A DNA stretch of 64,000 nt from Myrica gale (lineage: Eukaryota > Streptophyta > Magnoliopsida > Fagales > Myricaceae): positions 19,119,001 to 19,183,000 of the forward strand of contig OZ005603.1 of the NCBI GenBank assembly GCA_963930655.1, given 5' to 3'. Numbering within the stretch: the first letter of the stretch is position 1; every line of letters starts with the position of its first letter. The position numbers were made by a program, and so were the translations under genes. This document shows, in pieces, positions 33,865-45,996 of the stretch. The notes beneath the pieces are model-generated. The model was not told the origin of the DNA, made no database searches, and saw only the letters and a program-made list of their open reading frames with translations.

Positions 33865-36190
33865 TGACACGCCCCAAACCACAAAGGCTAGATGGTGACT
33901 AACTTGCAATAAACAATTAGACTTTTGATTTAAAACATATCTAATAAAAAATGCAGAATAAACTCAATATAAAAACTTCAATAAATCTCTGTTAATAAAA
34001 CTTAAAAAGAAACTCTTTAAGACACAAAGACAAATCTAAACATGATTTGACTCATACTAGAGTCAAACATTTATTCTCATAATCACTCAGCTACCCGCCC
34101 ACATGCCATCTAATCCTGACTATCGACACGCTCCTGATCAACATCTGAAAATAAGGAAAACAATAGGGGGTGAGTTCGACAACTCAGTAAGCAAAATCAT
34201 TATGCAAGTGTATATCCCATGAGCCACACTGTAACAGTAAGGGATAGAATATTTAAAATCTTTCTAAACTGTTGAAAGTTGTTTTTGACAATTTCAATTA
34301 AACATCACAATTTTAAATAAAACAACTTTATCTATATAACATAATACTATAGAAAATCAGTTTTATCTGTATATGAAAATCCCTTTAGCAATAACTATGG
34401 GTCACGTTTACCCTCGTGACAGGGTTGTGCAGTTGCTACCTAGTTGGGGGATCAGCCAAACTAAGCCAATACTATGGGTAGAATTCTTCCTTACTAAGGC
34501 TTGGCCATGTCCAAGTGTGCACTCGGTAAGAATCTACAAAAGAAGCCACTCCGTTTCCAGAATGGGTGCACTCAATGGGTTGCAATTGGTACCAATGCGC
34601 TGTCTCTGTAACTCTGGGCCTCAGGGTTTGAAAATACATAACATATCATAAAATATACATCATTTTGAACTTTGCATCTTTCTCCTCTTTTCATGAAATA
34701 CATGCATAAATCTTGAATAACAATAAACACCAAAAGCTTTGATTTCAATCATTGAAAACATCATGAAATATCATGCACAAATCTTGAATAACAATAAATA
34801 TCAAAAAGATTTGTTTTAAATATTGAAAACATCATGAAATATCATTGGACATAAAAATAGCTCATGTTTACACATTTCATGCTATAATCTTTAACAATTT
34901 TATCAGAAACATAATGCATAAAACTCCGAGGGTTTTCATTAAAACATGCAGTTTCTCAAATATCACCTCGGTCTTTTAGAAAAATCTAACATAATAACCC
35001 CGCTTACCTGGATCTTCAAGCAAATAAGCTTCTGACTTAGCACCTATCAATACAAAATTTAACGTATTATAATACGCTCAAACGGAAATACAAATGAAAC
35101 TCTAAATCTGCCCGACAGGATTAATCCGAAATTAACTGGTCAGATTCTAAAATATATCTTACCTATCTCGAGTATCCCTAAAATCCCCTAATTAAACTAC
35201 GTTCTTCCCTAGGATGTTAAAACTATACCTGTAAAATTTCATATCCAAATTCCTAGTACAACTCAGTTAATAAAATCAACACTTAACTCTGTTCACGGAG
35301 ACAAACTATACCCTGAATAATTTGGTACTCATCACTTCCAAAACTTCATAAATATCTATTAAGATATCCAAAAATCTCGAAATTAATACCAAAGCTTTCT
35401 ATATGGGTTATAATAATACTCATAAAATTTCATGCCGAAATTCGAATCTTATCTATGTCATCCGGTTCAAAATTCAAATTTGTATCAATGAATCTTTCTC
35501 AGCAATTCCGATTTCTCTAAACCTAATTTCCGGATTTTCGAAACTATACCAATACATCTCCAAAAATTACGAACCTTTATATAGATCCTCCTGCAGATGT
35601 CTTGTAGGCAATATCTAAAAATAAGAATTTTCTGATGTCTAAAGTCGGCTATAAAAATATAATTCGATCTACTACTCAGATCAAGAACCTAATTTTTGCT
35701 TAAACAAATCTTGAACCCAAATTTCAATTACTTCAAGAACCCCATTAAAACTATTTCAAAAATCTTGAAATAATTAGGGCTAGATCTAGACACCCTATGA
35801 TTTGATCTCTCATAAAAAAAATACAAATATAATATCAAGAAATTCGAGATACCTGAATTTACTTCAAGAAATTTTGTCTAGATTTTTGAAAGCAAGAAAA
35901 CCCTTCTTTTTCCTCTTGTTAGTGTATAATCAAGGTGTGTAAAAATTAAAACCAATGTGTAAATCTATATATAGACTCACACTAGTAATAGAGTCCCTTT
36001 TGAACTCTAAAAATTTTATTTTAAAATAATCATAAAATCTTTCAAATTTTAGAAAGGTTTGACTAGGTCAAAGATAAAAATTCAACTATTTTAAATGAAT
36101 TAAACTCAAATTTCAAATTTAAAGAAGACATTTCAAATATCAAATAACAAATTCAAATAAATTTTAAAAATAGAAGTCTTGGATGTTACA
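33865..36190 (-). mobile_element. Solo LTR G, TSD TGTGC
   Basis: On the plus strand it opens TGACACGCCCCAAACC and closes GGATGTTACA, flanked by TGTGC (33860-33864 and 36191-36195); length 2326 bp. In its own orientation it runs TGTAACATCC...GGGGCGTGTCA, related to but shorter than the D/C/E/F family. No retroelement ORF lies inside. It interrupts element B gag. Confidence 0.92.
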
Positions 36191-36195
36191 TGTGC

Positions 36196-37511
36196 CATAC
36201 TATCTTCAAGAGACTTCTTTGGTGGAGCAGATGCTAGAGACTGAAAATGTTGAGCAGTTACATTAGATTGGAATCCTGGAGGTACTGCTAAAGGATAGTT
36301 ATGAGAAGTCTGATGTGGTTGATACTGATGTTGAGGAGCAGCCTGATGAGATGTCAGCTGAGAAGGAGGTGCATAAGACTGGGGAGGTTGCTGAAAATGC
36401 AAAAAGTGTTAAAGAAAAGGCTGATTTGGTGCGCTGTTGACCCAATTTGCTGTTTGCATCTGATCAGACCCACTCTCCTGTAAAACTGGCATATTGGACA
36501 ATCCTGAGTCTTATGGCTAGAATCGGCGCATAGAGAACACACCTCCACTGCTTTTGCGGCCTTCACCTTCTCTAATTCCATAACCTCTAACCTCCTAGTG
36601 AAAGTAGCAATACGAGCCTGGACATCAGTATCCTCTTTGATTTCATATTTACCTCCACCACCAATTTCTCTGAGAGGTTGTACTGCCAATGGTGCCCAGT
36701 CAGATGGTGTATTCCATTGTTGGGCACTTTCAGCAAGGTAATAAAAGAACTTCAATGCTTCATCAGGTTCCTTGCTAAAGAATTCCCCGTTGCACATAGT
36801 TTGAACAAACTGTTTGCATTCAGGAGTAAGTGCAGTGTAAAAGTAGTTGACAAGCCTCCAAGACTCAAACCCATGATGTGGACAGATGTTCATTAAATCC
36901 TTGAACCTTTCCCAACAAGCATGGAAGGTCTCATCACCTCTCTGCTTAAAGTGGCTGATTTGCTCTTGCAAAAATTGAGTTCTCCGAAAAGGAAAAAATT
37001 TATATAAGAACTCACGTTGCATGTCAGACCAACTAGAGATAGAATTAGGTCTCAAAGAATTAAACCAAATCTTCGCTTTATCCTTTAAAGAGAAAGGAAA
37101 TAAATGAAGTCTAATAAACTCATCGGTGCCAGATCTAGTAATAAAAGTAGTACATGCCAACTCAAAGTTTGCCAAGTACTGATAGGGACTCTTAGAATCC
37201 ATCCCGTGGAACTGAGGTAGCACTGACATCATCCCATGCTTAATAGTAAAATTAGGTGCATCATTAGGTAAAATAATGCATGATGGTGTAGTGGTACGTG
37301 TGGGCTGCAAAAAATCTTTAAGAGTACGAGGTGCAAGTGCAGCCATAACTTCTTCAAAATTCTCTTGCACAAAACGATTATAAAAATAAATTTCAGTATC
37401 CTCACTTGTAAAAGAGATAGAAGAACTATCTGACTCTGTGCTGTGAATATCACTACTAGTACTGGGTGTAATTCTGTATAACCTATTTGAAATGTCTCCG
37501 ACCCAAGGCAT
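36196..37511 (-). pseudogene. Element B gag
   Basis: Opens MPWVGDISNRLYRI at 37511 and runs to about 36450 in one frame, then shifts into the frame of 36133-36402 (FQQPPQSYAPPSQ and later KKSLEDSMAHV). The Retrotrans_gag core reads APNFTIKHGMMSVLPQFHGM, FELACTTFITRSG, LFPFSLKDKAKIWFNSLRP, FLYKFFPFRRTQFLQEQI and FYTALTPECKQFV. A zinc-knuckle-like CSLCADSSHKTQDC (CxxC...H...C) lies near residue 325. Gag forms the particle that holds element RNA. It begins about 145 bp from the primer site. Confidence 0.88.
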
Positions 37512-37656
37512 CAGACATCAGTCCAAATAGCAGAGGCTCACCAATACAGTAAAAAACAAATAAATATGCAAAAGAGATAAGGTAAAAGTTTTTTTTAAGA
37601 TTATGAGAAAAATTAAAAACAAAGGAAAATAACTAGTTTGAAACTAAGTCTAACAA

Positions 37657-37674
37657 TCCCCGGCAACGGAGCCA
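37657..37674 (-). promoter_or_regulatory. Element B primer binding site (Asp tRNA)
   Basis: On the minus strand TGGCTCCGTTGCCGGGGA lies six bases inside the 5' LTR. It matches the complement of plant tRNA-Asp except for one T, as typical for Athila elements. Confidence 0.85.
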
Positions 37675-38210
37675 AAAACTTGACTCACTCTAAAATGAGC
37701 AACGCAAAGGCTATCCCAAGTATAGGAGTTATGTAGTGTAATAATTAGCCCAAAAGGCCAGATCGTCTCCTCAGGGAAAATAGATTAATTTCAAACTCGC
37801 GTAAAAGAAACAAAAAGAAAATAAAAAGAGTTTACTGAACAAGTTCAGATTCATATTTTTGGATTTTAGAGATTTTGTAACGAAATTAAAACAATAAAAA
37901 ACATAAACTAAGAATATAACAAACATCAAAGTAAATAACGGAATGGAAATTGCAAGAATTAAATGATAGAAATTAAATAACAAGAAGTAAAGGACAAGGA
38001 ATAAAAAATATAAGAATCTTGGATTAAATAATATTGTCTTATTACAATCCAAAATTCATGTTAAAAGAAACAAACAATGAGAACATAATCCAAAATTCAA
38101 ATAGAAATTACAGGAATTTAAAGAGCAAGAAACTTAAATCTAAATCCTAGGAATTGAAATACAAGACATTGACATTATAAAGCATAAAGAAACTAATCTA
38201 AAAACTGAAA

Positions 38211-38850
38211 ATAATGAAGAGAGAGAGTAGAGATATGGCCAAAGAGAAAACATAGGAGAGAGAGAGAAAATGGAGTAGTGATGGGCGGCTAAGAGAGAAA
38301 ATAGAGGGAGAAGGAAAAAGAAAAGGGCAAATAAAGGTGAGAAGGGAGAGAGAAAAGGGAGTGGCGCATAAAAATTAAGAGAGGAGAGAAAAACTATGGT
38401 TTTTTGCGAAGAGAAAAGATAGAGAGAGTAACGTATAAAGAGAAGTTAGAGAGAAAAATTAGGGTTTGGACAAGAGAAAAAGAGAGAGAGAATAACGAGA
38501 GAGGGGCGGCTGAAAAATAAAAAGATGAGAGTAGAGAAATTCTAGGGTTTATTCGACTAAGAAGGAGAGAAAAAAGAAAGAAGAGAAAATAGAGAGAAAA
38601 TAGGAGGAGAGGTGCGGCAAATAGAGAGAAAATGGGGATAGTAATGCATAAAAGTTACAGAGAAAAAGTAGGGTTTAGGACAAGAGAGAGAGATTGTGAG
38701 ATTGTCATTTGGAAAAAGAAAGAGAGAGAGAGATTAAATAGGGGGAGTAGTCGGCGAAAGAGAGAAGAAAAAAAGGAGAGAGAGAGAAAATAGGGAAAAG
38801 GAGGCTAGGTTAGAAAAAATAGGGAGGAGGAGAATAAGATGCTAGGTTAA
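38211..38850. repeat. GA-rich tract in LTR B
   Basis: Long runs of GAGAGA and AGAAAA with few pyrimidines on the plus strand over about 640 bp. In the orientation of element B it lies in the downstream half of the LTR. Confidence 0.85.
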
Positions 38851-38883
38851 AAGAAAAATAGAGAAAATAGAGATGAATGGCTA

Positions 38884-39191
38884 GGGTTATGTTCGTTTTG
38901 AGTAAAAATGTTGGATTTTAGAGAAGTTGTGAATTTTTATGTTGAATAGTGTTTTATTGATGTTTGTGTAAAGTGGAGAGAGAAATAATTTGATGTAATT
39001 GTTTAATAAAAAAATATTGGGGTTATGTGAAAAAGTATAGAGAGAGAAAATTTAAGTTGAATACAAAATTAAAAAATTGTTGGAGATTGTGTAAAATGTA
39101 TTGTTGTTTGTGTTTGAATTCTGAATATGTTCGGTGGTAGTTTTGTGAATATATTTATAATCCTGAAAATAGTGTGAAAACGAACATATCC
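38884..39191. mobile_element. MITE copy 1, TSD CTA
   Basis: Terminal inverted repeats GGTTATGTTCGTTTT and its reverse AAAACGAACATATCC, flanked by CTA at 38881-38883 and 39192-39194. It is 308 bp, AT-rich, without ORF, and roughly 90% like copy 2 at 53448-53751. The 3 bp TSD and TIR start suggest PIF/Harbinger (Tourist-like) mobilisation. Confidence 0.9.
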
Positions 39192-39654
39192 CTAGGATTT
39201 AGTCTCTCATTTCTCCATTGAATTACAACACTGCCATTAATGAGTCCCTCTTGCTTTGCCATGTGTCCAAGTAGAATGCTCTTGTTGTATGCGAATCCAT
39301 AAAGCAATTAATTTTATCACCCTGTACAAAAATATTTAATTAGTTATTGACATCATATGACGAAATTAAATTCACGAAATAATTATACTGCCAATAATAT
39401 AGTGCAAATGATAAAAATAATGATTTTCAAATATATCTGGACACGATATGAATAAGTATATGCAAGCTAAAGATTGGGAAAATTGCATGTGCAATAAATT
39501 AAATCTAAAGTCATATAAATTCAACAATTAAATGTACAATTTAGATTTAAGCCTCTTAACCATTTTTCCATCTAAAATTAATATTTAAAACATTAAAAAA
39601 TTAATATTATACTAATTTTAGATGTACAAAACATGCAATATTCTAGCTCAATCA

Positions 39655-40668
39655 GCTAAGGAAATAAAAGTTGTTTGCTAATTTGAAAAAATGTACTTTT
39701 TACACCGATGATCTTGTATTTATTGGATTTGTTGTTATTGCACAAGGTATACAGGTTGATGAAGAGAAGGTCTGTGCAATCCAAGATTGGCCGAGCCCCA
39801 CAAGTGTAGGCAATGTTCGTAGTTTTCATGGACTTGTTGGCTTCTACTGGCGGTTCGTGAAGGACTTTAGTAGTTTAGGCGCACCACTTACCGAAGTGAT
39901 CAAGAAGAACGTTAGATTTCGATGGGGAGAAGAACAAGAGAAGGCATTTCAATTGATCAAAGAGAAGCTGACCAACGCTCCCTTATTGTGTTTACCTAAC
40001 TTTTCTAAAACGTTTGAAATTGAATGTGATGCTTCAGGTATCGGTATAGGCGCAATTCTTATGAGTCCTTGAAACTAAGCGAGGCAGCCTTAAACTACCC
40101 AACTTATGACAAGGAGTTGTATGCATTGGTTCGGGCTTTAGAGACGTGGTAGCACTACTTATGGCCTAAGGAGTTCGTGATTCACACCGATCATGAGTCC
40201 TTGAAACTTTTGAAGGACCAACACAAGCTTAAGAAACGGTGGAGTTCATTGAGACGTTTTCATACGCCATCCAGTATAAGCAAGGTTAGGAGAATGTGGT
40301 CTCTGATGGACTTTCTCGCAGGTATGCATTACTCTCCACGCTTGACGCAAAATTACTTGGTTTTGAACACATTAAAGATTTATATGCTGATGACCACGAA
40401 TTTTGTGCTGAATATCGAGCTTGTGAGAAGGTCGCTTGTGGTAAATTCTTTAGGCTTGATGGATTCTTATTTTGAGAGAATAAGTTATGCATGCCTAAGT
40501 GTTCCTTGAGGGAGTTATTAGTGCAGGAATCCTTTAACCCCCATTGAATTTTTCTCCTTTGCCTTTGACTGAGCATGTTAATTTAGATGGCAAAAAGAAA
40601 GCTGACTTTGTGAAGCAGATTCATGAGAAAGCAAAACTCAACACTGAGCGAAGAACGAAGCAGTATGC
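39655..40668 (+). pseudogene. Element A RT end, RNase H and broken integrase
   Basis: Opens in the RT palm/thumb: [38 protein letters not shown]. RNase H follows with [16 protein letters not shown], then, after a stop, [18 protein letters not shown] and [14 protein letters not shown]. The integrase zinc-region start ([10 protein letters not shown] in another frame, 40420-40520) joins directly to the C-terminal part PLPLTEHVNLDGKKKADFV at about 40530, so the DDE core is deleted. The reading stops in TKQYA at the insertion point of LTR H. Confidence 0.85.
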
Positions 40669-41574
40669 TGACTCAACTAAAAATGATTAGTAAATTACTC
40701 CCAAGCGTAGGAGGTTGTCAAGTAATACTAGGAAAGTCCTAGATCATCTCCACAAGGAACGATGTGTTCAATTTTTCATTCCAACCACCATTACAATAAA
40801 AGAAACTATGTTCTATTTACAAAGGGAAAGGTTGGGTTCTTGGATACCATCCATGATTTCTGAGATTTTGAGTTGTGATCAATGTAAGTGCTAAAAGATT
40901 AATAAAAAGCTAACAAGAAAAAACAAGTGATCATAAACGTAGCATGAGAAGGAGTTGAAACTAGATAAACTCAAGTAGTTGTCGAAAAAACATCTCTTGG
41001 CATTAAACCTGCTCTAAGAGACATTTCATCGAACACTTTGTACCCAATCTCTAGCTAGTCACAATCCATTCATACCCATACTCAATCCAACTAACAAAAA
41101 TAAAACCAAACACTATTCTAACATAAAGGAAGTGAAATGGAAACATGACATAACATTCAATCATCCAAAGAAAAAAAAACCTAAATATGAAATATAAATG
41201 GAACAAGAGAAGAAGAGAGCAACACCCGATAGATTAAAAAGCATTTAGTAGATTAAGAAAGTAGCAGCAAGTGAGTATTCGGTCTTGGCTCAACAACAAT
41301 GAAAAAGCAATGAAAATAAACTCTATAAGAAAGAAAACCAAAAGCAACAAAAGCTACAAAAGTGATCTAAGCCAAAAGCAACAAGCTTTTGGTCTTTATG
41401 GAAGCAGCTGAGAAAAGCAATAAGGAAAAGTCTTGGGAGCTTGGGGAGACTCAGCAACCATCCAAAAGCAACCTACGAACCAGCAAAATGAAACTTTCGA
41501 ACCCCCTTCCTTTGGCACGAAAATCCCCTTTTAAACCTTCTTTTTGGAGGGCTTTTGTAACTCATCACACACAT

Positions 41575-41795
41575 CGCGCTCGACCAGCGCTCCACCCTTC
41601 GCTCGAGCGCCCTTGGCGATTTTCACACAGAACGATAACGCGCGACCACCGCTCGACGTGCCGCTCGAGTGGTTTTTTGAGATTTTCAAATAAAGACCAC
41701 CGCTCGACGTGCAGCTCGAGCGGCTTTATATTTTCAAACAGTAGCATAACGCGCGATCAGCGCTCGGCAGCGCGCTCGAGCGACTCTTTGATTCT
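41575..41795. repeat. CGCTCGAGCG palindrome array in LTR H
   Basis: Four units of about 55-65 bp, each with a GCGCTCGAC- or CGCTCGAC-type half followed by GCTCGAGCG or GCTCGAGTG and an AT-rich spacer ending ATTTTCA-A. GC-rich and CpG-dense within AT-rich flanks. Confidence 0.88.
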
Positions 41796-42280
41796 AGCCT
41801 CCCTCTCACTTCCATTGTGAGACCCCGATTTTCTCCTACGTAATTTCTTATGTATTATCTTTTATTTTCCAATGTAATAGCTTTATTTCATCATGGGGCT
41901 ATGTTTTTGGCCAATGTATGGCCTAATCCTTATGTTATGGTATTCCGATTAAAATGGAATTTTATTCCATAAAATCTCTTTAAATAATCTTAATGCCATT
42001 TTATGCAAAGTTTAAATTATATTTATTTTAGGAGCCGAAATTTGCAAGTAATTTTTTCTCTTACAAAGTTATATTTTTCATTTACTTAATAATGTTTCAT
42101 GGACCATAGAATTTGATTTATGATTTAAGATTTCTTTATATAGGCCGAAAATGATTAATGGATTAAATGATGAAATTCTTTTGAAGACATGGATTGAATA
42201 TTTTTATATCTTTCATATGTGACATGTATTATTACCATGTGGCCTATATTATTAATAGAATTTTCATTTGAATATTCATT

Positions 42281-42516
42281 GATAAGCTATGTATTTATGT
42301 GATAAGTCTAAGAGAAGATTTAATTGATAAGCACACTTGCTTATCATAGTGATAAGCAAGCATGATAATAGGTTAGGAAACTTTTAGGGTGATAAGACCT
42401 TGTGATTATTGTAGAGATAGGCTAGGGCCATTATCATATGATAAGATATCATGCTTATGAGGTGATAAGCTATTGGAATGGATTAGATAAGCAAGAGAGC
42501 TTATGAAGTGATAAGT
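42281..42516. repeat. GATAAG motif cluster in LTR C
   Basis: About nine direct GATAAG copies within 236 bp, plus one inverted pair GATAAGCA-CACT-TGCTTATC that forms a perfect 8 bp stem. GATAAG is the core of the plant I-box. The same arrangement occurs in LTR N. Confidence 0.85.
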
Positions 42517-44671
42517 TAGGTGAGAGAGAGAGTAACCAAGTTGAAAGTTGGTTGCAATTTAATGTGGAAGTAACTAGGTTGGTTGGAAAGCAACCAAACT
42601 AAGCAAAGGGCAAGGCTTTTATGTGAAAGGGCTAGAGGAGAAATGGGAAAGCCATAAAGTGAGGCCATGTGATGTGTAAGAGGTGTAAGAAGTGTAAGAA
42701 GTGATAAGACAATACATGGAAGTAAAAGAGAAGAGAAAAGCAAGGGAGAAGGAGGGATTGTCGATGGAAGCATGTGAGGAGAGAGAAGGAAGTAATTCAA
42801 ATGCAAGCCATGCTAGGGAGACAAGATTTGATGTGAGGAAAAGATGAAAGAAAGAGAGAGGGAAGGCTAAGCAATTGTCGACCAAGGCCCCCCCTTTCAC
42901 CCTTTTTCCTTTTGATTTCTCTCTCATGTCAACTCACCCTCTCAAGCTTTATGTCATAGCAATTACTCTCCTTGGGAGACTCATTCTCTCACACCTCTCA
43001 TTGCAAGCCTTGGCCGAATCATTCATGCATTCCATTCTCTCCCATTTTCCTTGCCTTGGCCGAAACTTGCATTCTCTCAAACTCTCTCCCATTTTCAAGC
43101 CTTGGCCGAACCACCCCCTAGAATTCAAGGTTTTCACATTTTCCTCTTGCACTCTAAACCATATTCTTCTTGCTTTCCAAATCCCATTCTAAAAGCCAAG
43201 TTTAGACCTCTTTTGTAGTAGACAAAATCTCTCTTGGTGCAAACACATTCCTTCCTTGAAAACCCTAACCATTTGCCTCATTTCTCTTCAAGCTTACCAT
43301 ATTCTCTTAACCACCATAGAACCTCCTTAAATCAAGCTTGGACATTTCTAAGGAGGGTGGACCGAAACTTTGAAGGAAGTGAAGTTAGGAAAAGTTGGTA
43401 AAGGTTGAAGGTAAGCTTGGTTCTATTGATGATCTTGCCTTAAGTTTCACAAATACTAACCAAAGGTATTTTATTTTCTAGGTGCTCAAGCTTGGATAGT
43501 CAACAAGGTAAGACCAATGTGATGTTGTTGGGTTAGCATGAGTGGCCGAATGACTTATGTATAAGATCTTGAAGTTTAGGTTGTGATATGCCTTGATGTT
43601 GTTAAATCTTGAATGCTTAAGAACCCTAGGTTGTTTAAATGCTAGATCTAACCATGGAAACCTTAGATCTAAGGTTGGATGTAAAGAAAAATGCAAATGG
43701 AGAACAATGCATGTTAAAGGAAGCTAGATCTAAGTCTTGATGTGTTGGTTTGATGAAAGTTGATTATTTTGCTTAGGTCTATGGATGTTAGTGTGTATAA
43801 AGTGTGGATCTAATGTTGATGGAAATATTTGATGAAGAGATAAAGTGTATGCATGCTAGTTAGGTCACAATGCAAAGGATATGCATGTTATGATTTTTAA
43901 CATGAAAAAGGTGACATTTTGAGGTGTGGCCGAATATGAGATGCTTAGGATTTCATGTATAGTTTTGTATATATTTAAATCTGGACATTGGCCATGATAT
44001 GTACAAGATTTATGACCCAATGAATGGTAGATGATTATGTTAAGTATTAGATGCATGCATATTGAAGGAAACAAAAGAAACTTAATCTTTTGGATGAAAT
44101 CATGTATGTCCGAATATTATGAGCTTGATGCATGGTGATATGCCTTGATTTATAGATATTAGGTTGTGAAATTGTTGAATGGAGGATGGGATCACCATTG
44201 GAGTAAAGGTTGTGACTAAATGGTGCATAAAATAGTGATGGCCGAATGTTGTAATAAAATATAACCCTAAGTGCAATTTATGAAAAATGGATTATCATTG
44301 TTGTGATAGATATAGAAATTAGGGTTTAATCTAGTTGGAACAAATATTGAAGAACCATAATCTTTTAATAAATATTGTTTGGAACCCTAGTTAAGTTTTA
44401 CACAGGATTAATTGAGGTTTAAAGTCCAAGTTAAGATTTAATCGTGATTAATTTATTAATAGTTGATATAAGGTTTTAATGGAGTACGTGTAATAAAAAG
44501 AGACTTAGGTTTAATTCTAAATCTGTGGTTATTAATTAAACCCTAACCGAGGCATGTACATGGATAAATATATTTTTATTTCAATAAAAATATTAATGAT
44601 TTAATAAACTAAGTTTTGAATATTTGTCAAGGAAAAGAATAAAATATTTTAAATGATTAAATGAATTTCAG

Positions 44672-44672
44672 T

Positions 44673-44702
<30 letters not shown>
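44672..44702. repeat. (TA)n microsatellite
   Basis: About 14 TA units in LTR C. A shorter run sits at the matching place in LTR E (57511-57533). Confidence 0.9.
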
Positions 44703-44703
<1 letters not shown>

Positions 44704-45841
44704 ATATTTAATGATTTCATATTATTCTTAAAAGTCTAAGAGGAATATTTAAATCGCTTGTAGGCGATCCACGTGTCTCTATACACGACCAAAGAAGACC
44801 AATTGTAAGTGGACAGTAAGTGTTCTTTTTCAAAACCGGAATGACACACTGCATCGTTTCATGAACAAGCATGAATTTTAAGCAAGCATGACATGACATG
44901 TGCATTGCATGAATTTTTCAAGAAGAAGTTTATGCAATGATTTTTATGAAAAGACTGAGAAGTTTTATGAAACGATAAGTTAAGTTAAGGGGCACTGGTC
45001 GGTACCGTACCATCAAGATGGACTCCCATATCGAAGGACAAATGTGAGAAGGATGAGTGAATCCACGAGGCTGTGCAAACCACACTGAAGGACATTGAGA
45101 AGGCGTGGTGCCTCCAAGGGTCATGTCTAGCCACTGAAGGACAAATGAGAAGGTGCGCTAGCTGACCGTATGTAAGGTCTCCAAGGGAATTCGGGGACGG
45201 TTCTGAAGGGAACGCACAACCCTGACTTCAGGGGTTAAATGGAGCGAGCCCACAAATAAAAGATATGAAATAATTATGAAAAGGCCAAGAGAGGCACAAG
45301 TACGAATAAGTGGTTTCAAGGGCCAAGGGCCAGTTTTACAAGCAAGTACGAAAGAAAGATTGTCAAGGGCCTGGGGCCGAAACTAAGCAAGAGCATATGC
45401 ATAATTCATGACATGCATGTGCATCACTTATCAAGTTTCTTTCTTTCATGATTAAGCGGGCATAAGACAAGAGCATGTTTTAAGTTTATGTCTTTCCCTT
45501 ACTGAGTCTTTTTGACTCACGTTTTTAAAATTGTGTCATTCCAGATGCCTCAGGTGAAGAGAGTCAGGAGGACTACCTGACCTAGAAGTTCAAGAATTTA
45601 TGTTTCATACTTTTGTTGATAGTGGCTTGATCGTCACTAGTTGGCTTTTTACATGTTATGTATGTCTTGTATGAAACCTTAATGAGAACCCTAATTATGT
45701 AAGTTAGCTCGAATCCCTCGCGATCCTGTACGTTTCCGCCATAATCAAGTAAAAATAAGTAAGAACGCTGGAGCCATCCGGGGGATAGCTCGCGGCTGTC
45801 ACGGTCCCTGCGGGATGCCGTTCGGGGCGTGACAGTTAAGT

Positions 45842-45858
45842 TGGTATCAGAGGATCGG
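45842..45858 (+). promoter_or_regulatory. Element C primer binding site (Met tRNA)
   Basis: TGGTATCAGAGGATCGG lies seven bases after the LTR. The first 11 bases match the initiator Met tRNA complement. Confidence 0.82.
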
Positions 45859-45996
45859 AGGGTAGAGCCGTAAAACATAGGGAACGAAGTAGAACCCTAA
45901 ACCCTAAAGCATGAGATAATACGTTTAGGGTTAGTTACGATAAGAATTTCTGAGGTTGAGGTTGTTCTAAGCTGAACAATAACCTTGAAGTGCAGG

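Larger units (their letters stand above)
25716..39654 (-). mobile_element. Athila-like gypsy element B, 3' LTR lost
   Basis: Minus-strand order: 5' LTR (37681-39654), Asp tRNA primer site, gag, protease, RT, RNase H, integrase, then 600 bp of 3' internal DNA ending abruptly at 25716 next to element A. The Asp-type primer site and the FMDD catalytic box place it with Athila/Tat-type elements. Two solo LTRs (F, G) lie inside gag-protease and a MITE in the LTR. Expected 3' LTR text (the TGACTCACTC start) does not occur at the left end. Confidence 0.82.
37681..39654 (-). mobile_element. Element B 5' LTR (carries a MITE)
   Basis: On the plus strand it opens TGACTCACTC (the reverse of the LTR end next to the primer site) and probably closes ...AGCTCAATCA at 39654, where element A resumes. 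The MITE at 38884-39191 is younger. About 640 bp (38211-38850) is nearly pure GA, that is a CT-rich tract in the sense of the element. Confidence 0.72.
41816..45834 (+). mobile_element. Element C 5' LTR
   Basis: Opens TGTGAGACCCCGATTTTC and closes GGGGCGTGACA; 4019 bp. The last 38 bp form a hairpin with arms TGTCACG and CGTGACA. The start closely matches LTR N (62880 on). It contains a GATAAG cluster (42281-42516), a (TA)n run (44672-44702), the GGTCGGTACCGTACC block near 44998 shared with F, and the TACTGAGTC...ATTCCAG block near 45500. Confidence 0.92.
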
